This document shows positions 17,831-26,569 of a DNA stretch of 64,000 nt, piece by piece (position 1 is the stretch's first letter; each line of letters begins with the position of its first letter). The stretch comes from Pedobacter westerhofensis (GTDB taxonomy: Bacteria; Bacteroidota; Bacteroidia; Sphingobacteriales; Sphingobacteriaceae): the NCBI RefSeq assembly GCF_900182595.1, contig NZ_FXTN01000003.1:310001-374000 (forward strand). The letters run 5' to 3'. Position numbers and translations under genes: made by a program. The notes below the pieces were generated by a model. It did not search any database. It worked only from the letters and a program-made list of their open reading frames with translations, and had not been told where the DNA came from.

Positions 17831-20800
17831 TTAGTTCCTTTTAAATTCTTTATTTGCCTCACTTTCATAATGCTCTTTCTTAGGATTATTTGGTCCCACG
17901 CCATTTATTGCATTACCAGATGTTCCCTTTTCAGATTTCGCACCACCATAATGTTTTATTAATTGTTGCTCTCTCCCTCTGATAGCATCACGATTCGAGG
18001 AAGATTTATCCAGCTTCGCTGGTCCAAAGTCTGAATTCATGTGATGATTTTTATCTCTATTAGCAATATTTTCTTCTGGAGTCTTTGTGCCGCTAGTTCT
18101 TCCAGAGTATGTTTCTCCTCCAACCCTACTTTCTTTGGTATATGTTTGATAAGTTTTACTTGACGCTTTCCCTTCTCCTCCTTCTGGTAAAGTAGAAATG
18201 GCGAGAACAGCATCAAAAACTTTATAGGCCAACTCCACTTTATCTCTAGCAGTATTTGAGCCAGATCTGATATCGTGAATTTTATCATCGACAGCATTTA
18301 ATCCCAATCCATCCAATATATCATGTGCTAAATCAGCTACAAATGCTTTTATCGGCTCTGTTCTTTTAAGGTAGCCAGTTGCATTTCTGATATATCCTTT
18401 CTGATCACCATTACTATATCTATCTCCTGGACCTGATGCATCATCAAAATCTTCTCCAAACATCCCGTCCGGATCTGTATGCCTGATCGGATCGTCAAAC
18501 CCATACGCATAAGGACTTGCTCTTCGATCCTGCTCTGCCAATGGGTCTATTACGTTCCACCTTCCAATTACCGGATCATAAAACCTTGCCCCGTAATCAT
18601 ACTCCCCTAACTCTTCCTGTAACTCCTTCTTGTTATAAAGGTACTTATTTTCATTCGAAGCGGCCTGTGTTCCTCTCCTCAATCCAAAGGCAAAGTAATC
18701 ATCTCTTTGCAACACTTCCAAACTACCGTTCGGGTTTTTGTAAAAAGTGGTCCGGTTATTTCCCAAATGATCCGTTAGGGTATACTCGTAACTATAGGTT
18801 CCACTATTGTTCCTGGCCAATCCCTCCTCAGTCAGGATGATATCCACTGAGCCATCCCCTTTATGCTGGATACCATTGATGTAATCAGTCGTGCCTGTTA
18901 GGCTGCTTGCTTTACGCAATTTGTTTCCTGATGCATCGTACGTATAGCTGATCGTCTTGCTGCCGCTGATTGCATTAGGTAAGTTTAAGTAGTTGTACCC
19001 AATGGTGATCCCTTTTTGGCTATCTGTTTGCAGATTACCATTCGCATCATACGCATAGCTGCTATTGGTAAAACCACTGATCTGTGTGAGCTGGTTACCT
19101 GCATAACCACTATAGGTATTTGTACCATATCCTTCGCGGGAAAGACTCGTGACATTTCCCATTACATCATAAGCGATACTCTCTCCCAGATTTGGTGAGG
19201 CCGCTGTGGTTAAACGGTTCAAACGGTCATAGCCATAGGTAAATGTATTGCCAAGGTTCCCCGGTCCCCAGAGCTGGTTGGCAATATTACCGTTGTACTG
19301 GGGAGTTGTCCCATCAGCATATTTCAACTGAACGCTAAAGTTCCCGCTTAAGGAGCTCGATAACCATCCCCGCTCATTATATAAATAGCTGGTGTTCTCC
19401 AGGTAACTTGTACCGTTATCCGTACTGTGCAAACTCTTCAAAAGCGGTTGCCCAATCTCGTTATAATTTGTTTTGTTTAGTACTACTTCTCCCTGACTGT
19501 TGATGCTTTCCATGATCGCTATCTTACGACCCATGTGGTCATATTCATAGCGATTGGCTATAACCACATTCCCATTCCCTGCAGAAGTACTATGATTGCG
19601 CGTACTGGCTGTCAGTTCTCCTGCAAAATTATAGGTATTGTCGATAAGATCACTTCCTCCCAGGTGATTCTCGCTTTTGCTGGTAATCATCCGGCCTTCC
19701 TGGTCGTAATAATTTACGCTCAGCAGCATCGTTTGGCTTCCAAGCACTTTCACACGGCTGCCTATAGGCAGTCCTTTGGTCCTGCTGCTGCCCACCTGGC
19801 TGCTTCCATTGGGCTGGCCAAAGGTATTGTTGTAAAAATTGTAGTCGTCGTAGTAGGAGTAGGTATAATATTCTAAAATCTCCGAAGTGGGAAGCGCAGC
19901 ATTTGTATACCCGGTTCCCTGTGCACCAGTATTATCTCTGCTTTCCCACAAGGCGCCCTGGTTGGCAGCATGGCTGTCATAAGCCGTCTGTAATGCAGCA
20001 CGCCCGCTCGCATTACCGTATACACCGGTAATTACTACCCTGCCCAGCGCATCATATTTACTGAAAAGCCATTGATTGGCCGAGCGCTGGTTCGCATCCT
20101 GACTCATCACCACCTGGTCCAGCGCATTGTAAACGATAAACTCCCAGCCTTTGCCCGGGATCTTTTTTTCCATTACCCGGTTCCGCCCGTCATAATGATA
20201 GCCATAGATAAACTGGTTAAACACATTATCACTTTCAGTAAAAGAGGAAACGCTTGAGCCATTTTCATTCACAGCCGGCGAAAGCACATAGCTCAGGTTT
20301 CCAAAGTCACTAAATATATAATAAGTGGATAAGCTCTTGCTGTTATTCTCCCACACTCTTCTCAGTACCACACGTCCTTCCAGATCCTTAAATTCATCAA
20401 CCGTACCAGCATGACCATCCGCAGGCACCCAGTTTTCATCTTTGCTAACTGTTTTGTATAAAGTTCCCGCAGTATAATAATTAGCCGCAGATGCGCCCGC
20501 CCCGCTGATCAACCAAAGTTTGACCGCATCATCAGAAGTATTGGTACCATAATCTATTTTAGAGGTATGACCTGTATTGCTGCCTGCAACTGGCTGCCAG
20601 GATTGCCCGGGCGCCCCTTGTTCCACAACACGGTTTAAAGGCGAGGCCTCAAATACGATCTGGCTAAAGGGGTAGGCAGTTGGGGTGATGCCAGCCTGTG
20701 AAGATGTATAAAATGCGCTCAGACCAGTACCGGGCTGAAGGGCGTCGGAACGGTAGCTGCCGCCTGTAGAACTGGCCGTATAAGGCTGGTATTTTTTATC

Positions 20801-21244
20801 TTCCCTGCCGAACAGGTCATAGGAAACAGGTTGAATCACATCGGCAAAAGAAGGACTTCCCTGTACAGTAACATTTTGTGAGGGACGTCCAAGACCGTCC
20901 AGATACTGAATGGTTTGATTGACTTCACAGGTACTGCGCCCTGCCTGGTTAGCCTGGGCATCAGTGAGTACACCAGGGATTTTGAAAACTTTGGTTAGGA
21001 TATAATTCCTGTCTGCGCTCGGATTGCTGGCCAGGGGAACACAATTCTGAAAAGATGCACCCGTATAAATCCGAACTGTACTACCTTGCGGAACATAGAA
21101 ACCAGGTTTCAGCGTAACACTACTTGCAGCCTTGATTTCAGATTGCCCGCTATAGGTATCCAACACAAGATTTTGAGCGGATGATAGAAGCACCGAGAAT
21201 AATAATACGAAAAAGATAAGAAGCCTTAAATATAGATGTCTCAT
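17831..21244 (-). CDS. RHS-repeat polymorphic toxin B1 with GIY-YIG-like C-terminal nuclease
   Basis: A 1137-residue exported protein. It has a signal peptide (cut near LLSSAQ), a beta-rich start (SGQSEIKAASSVTLKPGF), a DUF6443-like region with NQTIQYLDGLGRPSQNV (about 110-125), many YD repeats, and the RHS core end LQEELGEYDYGARFYDPVIG to DPDGM at residue 928. The variable end (929-1137) carries YQTYT then GGETYSGRTSG (Tyr 1046, Gly 1048), NRDKNHH (Arg 1063), RGREQQL (Glu 1092) and GNAING (Asn about 1111), the order Y-Y-G-R-E-N of GIY-YIG/URI nucleases. It would be a nuclease effector inside an RHS shell. The immunity gene abuts it. It is nearly the same as B2 up to residue 885. Confidence 0.88.
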   Translation of the reverse strand: MRHLYLRLLIFFVLLFSVLLSSAQNLVLDTYSGQSEIKAASSVTLKPGFYVPQGSTVRIYTGASFQNCVPLASNPSADRNYILTKVFKIPGVLTDAQANQAGRSTCEVNQTIQYLDGLGRPSQNVTVQGSPSFADVIQPVSYDLFGREDKKYQPYTASSTGGSYRSDALQPGTGLSAFYTSSQAGITPTAYPFSQIVFEASPLNRVVEQGAPGQSWQPVAGSNTGHTSKIDYGTNTSDDAVKLWLISGAGASAANYYTAGTLYKTVSKDENWVPADGHAGTVDEFKDLEGRVVLRRVWENNSKSLSTYYIFSDFGNLSYVLSPAVNENGSSVSSFTESDNVFNQFIYGYHYDGRNRVMEKKIPGKGWEFIVYNALDQVVMSQDANQRSANQWLFSKYDALGRVVITGVYGNASGRAALQTAYDSHAANQGALWESRDNTGAQGTGYTNAALPTSEILEYYTYSYYDDYNFYNNTFGQPNGSSQVGSSRTKGLPIGSRVKVLGSQTMLLSVNYYDQEGRMITSKSENHLGGSDLIDNTYNFAGELTASTRNHSTSAGNGNVVIANRYEYDHMGRKIAIMESINSQGEVVLNKTNYNEIGQPLLKSLHSTDNGTSYLENTSYLYNERGWLSSSLSGNFSVQLKYADGTTPQYNGNIANQLWGPGNLGNTFTYGYDRLNRLTTAASPNLGESIAYDVMGNVTSLSREGYGTNTYSGYAGNQLTQISGFTNSSYAYDANGNLQTDSQKGITIGYNYLNLPNAISGSKTISYTYDASGNKLRKASSLTGTTDYINGIQHKGDGSVDIILTEEGLARNNSGTYSYEYTLTDHLGNNRTTFYKNPNGSLEVLQRDDYFAFGLRRGTQAASNENKYLYNKKELQEELGEYDYGARFYDPVIGRWNVIDPLAEQDRRASPYAYGFDDPIRHTDPDGMFGEDFDDASGPGDRYSNGDQKGYIRNATGYLKRTEPIKAFVADLAHDILDGLGLNAVDDKIHDIRSGSNTARDKVELAYKVFDAVLAISTLPEGGEGKASSKTYQTYTKESRVGGETYSGRTSGTKTPEENIANRDKNHHMNSDFGPAKLDKSSSNRDAIRGREQQLIKHYGGAKSEKGTSGNAINGVGPNNPKKEHYESEANKEFKRN

Positions 21245-21278
21245 AGTGATAGCGTAATTTTTTGTAGATAGTTAATGC

Positions 21279-21335
21279 GTGAAAATTTACCATTTTCACC
21301 GAAAATCATCCCCTATGCAAAGCAACTACATAGGG
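21279..21335. promoter_or_regulatory. Two hairpins in the A1-B1 intergenic leader
   Basis: Hairpin one has 8-base arms GTGAAAAT/ATTTTCAC with a 5-base loop (21279-21299). Hairpin two has 7-base arms CCCTATG/CATAGGG with an 11-base loop (21311-21335). They sit in the 170-base gap between A1 and B1, whereas the other two A-B pairs are only 9 and 12 bases apart. They could form an RNA leader for B1 or a weak attenuator. No T-run follows. Confidence 0.4.
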
Positions 21336-21414
21336 AGTTAAAAATCTGTTAATAGCTTTACCAGCAACAATTCTAGCTGATGATGTGCTGGACAACGAAC
21401 AATTCAAAAAAGAA

Positions 21415-24400
21415 CTACTTATTATAGTTGTATACTGCTTGTTTAATAATATTACCGTTTTGATCTTTTACATATCGAAGCCTTCCAAATTCATCATATT
21501 GATAGAAAGTATGGTTGCCTTTCACATCGACATGACTGGTAATACCAGCCAAAGTATTATATGTAAAGTTTTCAATTTCGGCGCCAGGTAAGGCATTACG
21601 CAAATTATTCGTCAAGGCCTCAATGGTAGCATCGCTTGGATCCCTGTCACTTCGCAGACTTTCCACTCCTGCATCACCTCCAAGTATATTCTTCACAGTA
21701 GAGTAGTCTGCATTGGTAATTTTGGCAATTAGATAGTCCCCTCCATATCCCCACACGTAGCACATGGATGGACCTCTACTCAGTTTCACGGACACGAGAT
21801 TTCCATGGGTATCATAGTTGGAATATTCCACGCGCCGTTCTTCGGCCTCATTTCCGTGTTTAGAATACTCAGCTGAAGGGGCAAAAAGATTTGCTGTCAA
21901 TGAAGCATAATCCTTCCACTGATACATCAATGGATTAGAATTTAAGATCTCCTTTTCACCAACGACAGTATTTATCATGTTTTTAGCATACATATTAGCA
22001 AATACAGTTGCATTTGGCCCGGTAGCTGCCCGGTCTTTAGGATACTCGGAAACGAATTTACGGATGTCGCCCTTACTGTTAGTAGTAGCGGTCTCCTTCA
22101 AATAATAATCATCAGGATCATAAGAGTAGTTGATAACTTTTGCTATAGCCGAAATACCTGAATAGTCTGTAACTGTTTTTCGGGCAACTTCTGACCTTCC
22201 AGCTACCGGAGTAAAATTTGAACTTAAAAAATAATGTGGCTCTGCATCCGGTACTATATGAGGAAAAGAATCTTTTGGACCCGCCCATAAAAATTTTACT
22301 GGCGCAATACTAACAGAACGAAAATTTTCGACTCTTTGGGCATCACTGGAATAATTATCGGAATACAAATTGTATGTATTTTCAGTTTTCTGTACCAGTT
22401 CTCCTGCAACGTTGTATACTTCTTCCTTTTGCAGTAATCCTAAAGCCCAGGGCTTAATGTCATTAGGAACAGCAGGAAAAACATCGTTTCCTATTACAGG
22501 ATAGTCTCCAAAATTGCTAAAATACCGCACAGTCTTACCTAAACTCATACCATTTGAAGTAATTTTTTCTATAATCCTTTTATAAGTTACGGGACTGCCA
22601 TTAACATATGCAATGTCATTGACTGTGTTGCTCGTACGGATAGCATAATTGTAATTGAAATTGCCCGAGTAGGAAGGTTGTTCAAATAAATCGGGATCAG
22701 ATTTATGCTCATAATGAACCTGATAAGTATATTGGGGTCGGAAGCCTAATGCTCCGGACGACGTTATTCCATCTTCATTGACGTACTCGTATTCCTTAGT
22801 TTGGACACTTTGATTCTCCGAAAAATCTGCAATCTTTTTAATACGCAAACCGCCAACAAAAGGCTGCACATGACTTAAAACTACAGTAGAAGTACCTCCA
22901 GCGTTTGTCTCCCTCCATTTCAATTCCATATAATCGTAATAACCGCTTAGGTTTATGGTATACACCTTAACAAAGTATGACTGATTTTTAACTAAACCAC
23001 CTAACTCAAAATGTTTTGTAATCTTATATGGGTCTGCCGAAGGGTCACTAAAATTTATCTGTTGTGTAGTAATCAGAGAATTTGAGCTATTGTATAACTC
23101 CAGTTTAATCCCGCATCCCGAGTTACAATTCCCTCCAAGAGGATTTACAGAAAAGTCGAATGTTGTCTTGGTATTTGTCTCCCCTCCAAAAACAAATGAA
23201 ACGCTTGCTGCAGGACTCAAGTCGCTATTAAGCCCTTCATTCATAACCCTGTCGGTATATGGCGGCAAAGTAGTAGTAACTGACTCATTTTGTTCAAGCC
23301 AATTGTCTTTCGCCGTATTAGCTTGCATCTCAAAAATCGTATATCCTCCTGTGGGATAGGTGATCTTGGTCATCGATCCAGCAAGCATTCGCAAGGGATC
23401 TGTATCCCTGTTCCCTCCGGGAAATTCCCTCCAAGGATTATATTGTCCATTAGGTGCCCTCACATATTCATGTGGTATCAAGCCGCCGTTATTATTGTTT
23501 GCATATCCCCAATGATCCTGCTGGGCACTTCCTTTCTGAGGCAAAGTTTGGCTGGTCAGGTATTCAAAGCGATAAGGTTTATCGATTGTTTCAGAAGACC
23601 CACCAAAAGGTGTAACGCTAACTAATGTTGCCCTATCAGAAATGGAATAATCATGGTCAAGCTTGAACCCATAAGATAACTGGCTTTTAGAAATAATAAT
23701 TTTTTTTAGTAAAAAATCACCAGGTAAATCCTGTCTTTGAATATTATCATAGAAGAACTCTACCGTATTGCCATCTGTAAACGTGATTTTTTTGGGGCGC
23801 TTTGCATGAAGCACCGTAGATGATCCGAAATTCAGCTGAGATGGATAACCATACCCATCGTTATTGAGAGGAATTGCTTCTGTACTCCCTGCTCCGGAAT
23901 AGTTAGTAAACGTCGTATTTTCATACAAGAATTCTACGGAATCATTTTGTGTTGGATTGTAAATGTGAGTTAAATACCATGCAGACGTAAAAGAGGGAAA
24001 TTGTCCATGATTGTTAATGGAGAGCTCATAATCTTCGAAAACATATTTATAGCCACTCTCATCTGTAATAATAAATTTTGAAAATGCTTGATTCCCATTG
24101 ATGTTATCAAAAAACTTTTCAACTTTAAGCTTGGTCTGTTCTAAAAATAATATATCACCATTTCTACCTAATACAAAACTTCCGCTACGCCCATTAAAAT
24201 TATAATTAAAGATGTCACATTGGGAATCGACCTTGCCTGCATTCATCTTATTAAACAGCCGCTCATTCACTGGTAGATCAAATGTGTTTCCATCATAACT
24301 GGTCGGAGGCATTGTTCTATATAAAAATCCATCTGTTGTAAGCTCATCGTAAGTACCTCTCACCGTACGCGAAACAACTCCGCCAGCATTCAAAGCCCAT

Positions 24401-24714
24401 CCCATTCCAATATTTGATGCAGTTTCATCAACCTTAACTCCACTATTATGATATGCTAGACTTATTGAAATCGATTTACCAAAATTTCGGCCCGACCATG
24501 TATATATTGGTACACTGATACTCGGTATTCCCGTAGATTGCCCTACTGGAATACTACCAAATTTATTGATAGAACTGACGTTTGGTGAAGGGGGAATTAC
24601 ATTATCAATACTAGGCGTGAGTGTAGGAGTCTGGCCCAAAGTGGCCAGACCATAAAGTAAAAAAGGAAATATCAAAAGACATCTGTAAATTTTGGGGAGC
24701 TTTAATCTGGACAT
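21415..24714 (-). CDS. RHS cassette A-protein 1 (SpvB/TcB-like)
   Basis: A 1099-residue exported protein with signal peptide (LLIFPFLLYGLATLGQ). Residues 35-115 have the A-protein signature: NKFGSIPVGQSTGIPSISVP, SISLAYHNSGVK and IGMGWALNAGGVVSR, which recalls the GLGWSL motif of SpvB and TcB. The middle is large and beta-rich. The C-terminus has YD-type strands (HTFYQYDEFGRLRYVKDQNG). Before that it has a helical insert (TVKNILGGDAGVESLR, ATIEALTNNLRNALP) that A2 and A3 lack. With B1 it may form a two-subunit shell, by analogy with TcB-TcC. No catalytic motif is visible. Confidence 0.8.
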   Translation of the reverse strand: MSRLKLPKIYRCLLIFPFLLYGLATLGQTPTLTPSIDNVIPPSPNVSSINKFGSIPVGQSTGIPSISVPIYTWSGRNFGKSISISLAYHNSGVKVDETASNIGMGWALNAGGVVSRTVRGTYDELTTDGFLYRTMPPTSYDGNTFDLPVNERLFNKMNAGKVDSQCDIFNYNFNGRSGSFVLGRNGDILFLEQTKLKVEKFFDNINGNQAFSKFIITDESGYKYVFEDYELSINNHGQFPSFTSAWYLTHIYNPTQNDSVEFLYENTTFTNYSGAGSTEAIPLNNDGYGYPSQLNFGSSTVLHAKRPKKITFTDGNTVEFFYDNIQRQDLPGDFLLKKIIISKSQLSYGFKLDHDYSISDRATLVSVTPFGGSSETIDKPYRFEYLTSQTLPQKGSAQQDHWGYANNNNGGLIPHEYVRAPNGQYNPWREFPGGNRDTDPLRMLAGSMTKITYPTGGYTIFEMQANTAKDNWLEQNESVTTTLPPYTDRVMNEGLNSDLSPAASVSFVFGGETNTKTTFDFSVNPLGGNCNSGCGIKLELYNSSNSLITTQQINFSDPSADPYKITKHFELGGLVKNQSYFVKVYTINLSGYYDYMELKWRETNAGGTSTVVLSHVQPFVGGLRIKKIADFSENQSVQTKEYEYVNEDGITSSGALGFRPQYTYQVHYEHKSDPDLFEQPSYSGNFNYNYAIRTSNTVNDIAYVNGSPVTYKRIIEKITSNGMSLGKTVRYFSNFGDYPVIGNDVFPAVPNDIKPWALGLLQKEEVYNVAGELVQKTENTYNLYSDNYSSDAQRVENFRSVSIAPVKFLWAGPKDSFPHIVPDAEPHYFLSSNFTPVAGRSEVARKTVTDYSGISAIAKVINYSYDPDDYYLKETATTNSKGDIRKFVSEYPKDRAATGPNATVFANMYAKNMINTVVGEKEILNSNPLMYQWKDYASLTANLFAPSAEYSKHGNEAEERRVEYSNYDTHGNLVSVKLSRGPSMCYVWGYGGDYLIAKITNADYSTVKNILGGDAGVESLRSDRDPSDATIEALTNNLRNALPGAEIENFTYNTLAGITSHVDVKGNHTFYQYDEFGRLRYVKDQNGNIIKQAVYNYNK

Positions 24715-25357
24715 TTTTTGTAAGTATTGAGCGTAATTAATAGAATATTATATTAATAGTAAAAAAGCTATACTATTCTGATCTTGTCATTTTGTTTTAA
24801 TCCTTAAATTGAGATACAATAGCAATCAATTGATATCTTTCATAATTCCAAATTCATGTTATACTATAAAAAGATACCATATTTAAACAATCACCTTCCT
24901 AATTTAGGTAATTAAAATCTTACTTAGCTAAGGTATTTTATAATAAATTTCAAGATTACATATTTAGGTATCAAAATAAGTCTTAATAAGAAACACTTTA
25001 TATATTAATAGCATGTTAGGATATGGAGTAACTGTTACAGTCAGCTAAACTTCGATCATTTTATACTTTAGAAGCATTTATTTAAAAGTCTACAGAGTAA
25101 ATTTGAATATGAGCAGATAGTGTCTGGGATTTTATGCAAGTAGGAAAAAAGTCTAGCCAACCGTATTGTATTTAAAGGATCATCGCAGAAGGTTTCCGTC
25201 TTTGTGATAAACTCCAAAATTTAACAAATGAACTAACTGAACCTATGATGGTGCTTGTTAGGGTTGGTGCGCATCGCTCCCTCCGTCAATGAAAAGAGGC
25301 TCGTGGTGATGCGCAGCCACCATAAGCCTCTTTTCATTGACGAGAGGTTGGGCGGGT
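24715..25357. other. Intergenic region upstream of A1
   Basis: About 640 AT-rich bases without a convincing gene; the A1 promoter should be in the first part. A perfect 18-base inverted repeat lies at 25284-25342. The region ends where the GC-rich repeat begins. Confidence 0.5.
25284..25342. repeat. Perfect 18-bp inverted repeat
   Basis: Arms CGTCAATGAAAAGAGGCT (25284-25301) and its exact reverse complement (25325-25342) are separated by 23 bases. It directly precedes repeat copy 1 and has no counterpart beside copy 2. It could be a terminator-like hairpin or the end of a small mobile element. Confidence 0.7.
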
Positions 25358-25505
25358 GCACTGGCCTTGATTCAAAGGGCGAAGGTTGTTCCCCCGACCA
25401 GTCTTGCACTGCCACCATCAATTAACAATACCATGCTGCCGCAGGCCACGCCGTTGACCGACTGGAAGGAGACGGCGGAGCATCGGCCGAGGCTGCCGAG
25501 CGGCT

Positions 25506-25532
25506 ATTTAACATAATACTATTATTATCACA
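25506..25532 (+). other. dif-like Xer recombination site, copy 1, left
   Basis: ATTTAACATAA (25506-25516), five bases, then TTATTATCACA (25522-25532). Read on the minus strand this is TGTGATAATAA, 5 bases, TTATGTTAAAT. The last arm is identical to the XerD-binding half of Escherichia coli dif. The spacer is one base shorter than the usual six. Confidence 0.5.
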
Positions 25533-25565
25533 GCCTTGAATAAACCCTTTTTTTGGATCACTTGC

Positions 25566-25593
25566 TGTGACAATAATTCGTATTATGTTATAT
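25566..25593 (+). other. dif-like Xer recombination site, copy 1, right
   Basis: TGTGACAATAA (25566-25576), spacer TTCGTA, then TTATGTTATAT (25583-25593): 28 bases in the 11-6-11 pattern of dif. The second arm differs from the E. coli XerD arm at one base. It faces the left site, about 33 bases apart. Confidence 0.5.
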
Positions 25594-25601
25594 AGCAACG
25601 G

Positions 25602-25683
25602 GCCGGTTTCACCGGCAGCATGGGCCAGGGGGAAGGGCTAAAAAACACAGGGGGAAGCCCCTTTCGGGCTGGCTGGATTTTTT
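25602..25683 (+). terminator. Conserved double hairpin with T-run (terminator or small RNA end)
   Basis: GCCGGT-TTC-ACCGGC (25602-25616) and AGCCC-CTTTC-GGGCT (25656-25670) are followed by a six-T run (25678-25683). In repeat copy 2 both stems are the same while the loops differ (GAAGA and GAGGC on the plus strand). Stem conservation with loop change suggests RNA structure. Confidence 0.5.
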
Positions 25684-25826
25684 AACCCTGAAGGTTGTTC
25701 TGGGGCAGATCATCAGCTAATCGATCAGGGCAATTACAAAGGCTTACTGCAGGATTGAGATTTAACTTTTGCCTCAGCCTTTGCTTTGGCCTTCGCGAGT
25801 TGCCTTAAGTGATATACTTCTTCATG

Positions 25827-26045
25827 CTATATCTCCGGATATTTTGGTTCATTCTCATACTTGTTTTCCCCTGCTTTAATGACCAGCTTTCCTTTACTTG
25901 GAGTAATCTCTATTGTCCTGCCAATATCAAAGCCTAACTTTTCCAGCCACAGGCCTGTTAACCTGAGTTCAGGAACTCTTGTGCTGCCATTATATTTGCC
26001 GCAAAATGTAATTGATCTTACGTTTTTATCTCTTTTAGTATTCAT
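25827..26045 (-). CDS. symE: SymE-like toxin family protein
   Basis: A 72-residue protein if started at Met 26045; an upstream Met at 26105 would add 20 residues but lies across the likely promoter and operator. It contains STRVPELRLTGLWLEKLGFD, then IGRTIEITPSKGKLVIK, which fits the SymE toxin family (P-LRL-G-WLE-AGF-IG ... V-G-LVI). SymE proteins are SOS-linked RNA-degrading or nucleoid-binding toxins, normally held down by antisense SymR RNA; no SymR was seen. After the TAG stop the frame stays open for another 30 codons (to 25734) with a lysine/alanine-rich tail, so the stop may be a recent nonsense change. It is divergent from the XRE gene. Confidence 0.72.
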   Translation of the reverse strand: MNTKRDKNVRSITFCGKYNGSTRVPELRLTGLWLEKLGFDIGRTIEITPSKGKLVIKAGENKYENEPKYPEI

Positions 26046-26065
26046 TGGAAAGCGGTTTAGGTAAT

Positions 26066-26089
26066 TATTAGATACAAATATATCTAATA
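26066..26089. promoter_or_regulatory. Inverted repeat in the symE-XRE divergent promoter region
   Basis: Perfect 9-base arms TATTAGATA and TATCTAATA are separated by six bases. It sits between the two divergent starts (26045 minus and 26191 plus), a fitting operator for the XRE protein. The symmetry is exact, but the DNA is AT-rich. Confidence 0.45.
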
Positions 26090-26190
26090 CACTACAATCC
26101 GTCAAGTACTATTGGATTTTATTATCCCTTTTATTTACCTTATTTTTGATTCAGACATAAGTTTTTACACATAAAAGTGTCTTTTAAGGG

Positions 26191-26526
26191 ATGAACACAG
26201 GTAAGATCATATCAGTTTTAAGAGATCAGAAAGGATGGTCACAAAGTGATCTGGCTGCTAAAAGCGGTATTTCAAGGGTCATGATTGGCAAGTACGAACG
26301 TGAAGAGGCAATTCCTTCCATTGAGGTGGCAAAGAAGATTGCCAGCACTTTTGAAGTGACGCTTGATTATTTGAGTGGAGAGGGAACCAATGCCTCTTTT
26401 GACAAAAAGATCGTCAAAAGGATGCAACAGATCGAAGAGTTGCAGGAAGACGATAAAACACAGCTACTGGCTGTTATTGATGCCTTTTTGAGAGATGCCA
26501 GTACTAGGAAAGCTTACGGACAATAA
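26191..26526 (+). CDS. XRE-family transcriptional regulator
   Basis: A 111-residue protein. The helix-turn-helix spans residues 4-60: IISVLRDQKGWSQSDLAAKS, then GISRVMIGKYEREEAIPSIE and VTLDYLSGEG. The rest is a charged helical tail that probably dimerises. It likely represses itself and the divergent symE via the inverted repeat 26066-26089. A clear relative, lacking its N-terminal third, is at 59574-59846. A strong hairpin at 26526-26560 ends its transcript. Confidence 0.9.
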   Translation: MNTGKIISVLRDQKGWSQSDLAAKSGISRVMIGKYEREEAIPSIEVAKKIASTFEVTLDYLSGEGTNASFDKKIVKRMQQIEELQEDDKTQLLAVIDAFLRDASTRKAYGQ

Positions 26527-26560
26527 CAAAGAAAGCCAAGCAGAGCCTGACTTTCTTTGT
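26526..26560. terminator. Bidirectional terminator between XRE gene and cassette-2 immunity gene
   Basis: Ten-base arms ACAAAGAAAG (26526-26535) and CTTTCTTTGT (26551-26560) around a 15-base loop. It lies between two convergent genes and its A/T-rich arms allow use from both sides. Confidence 0.7.
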
Positions 26561-26569
26561 CTATATATC

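Larger units (their letters stand above)
25358..25716 (+). repeat. GC-rich dispersed repeat, copy 1
   Basis: About 359 bases that recur in inverted orientation at 60057-60420, with nearly the same order and many short exact blocks. It is far more GC-rich than the flanks. It contains two inverted dif-like sites (25506-25532 and 25566-25593), a GCCGGT/ACCGGC hairpin, an AGCCC/GGGCT hairpin and a T-run. Open frames inside it are not conserved as protein. It precedes the SymE-XRE pair and the end of RHS cassette 2. Confidence 0.9.

Noticed and set aside
25233..25421. Minus-strand 62-codon frame across the palindrome and the start of repeat copy 1
   Set aside because: It spans a hairpin and repeat DNA, has no motif, and the frame is not kept in copy 2.
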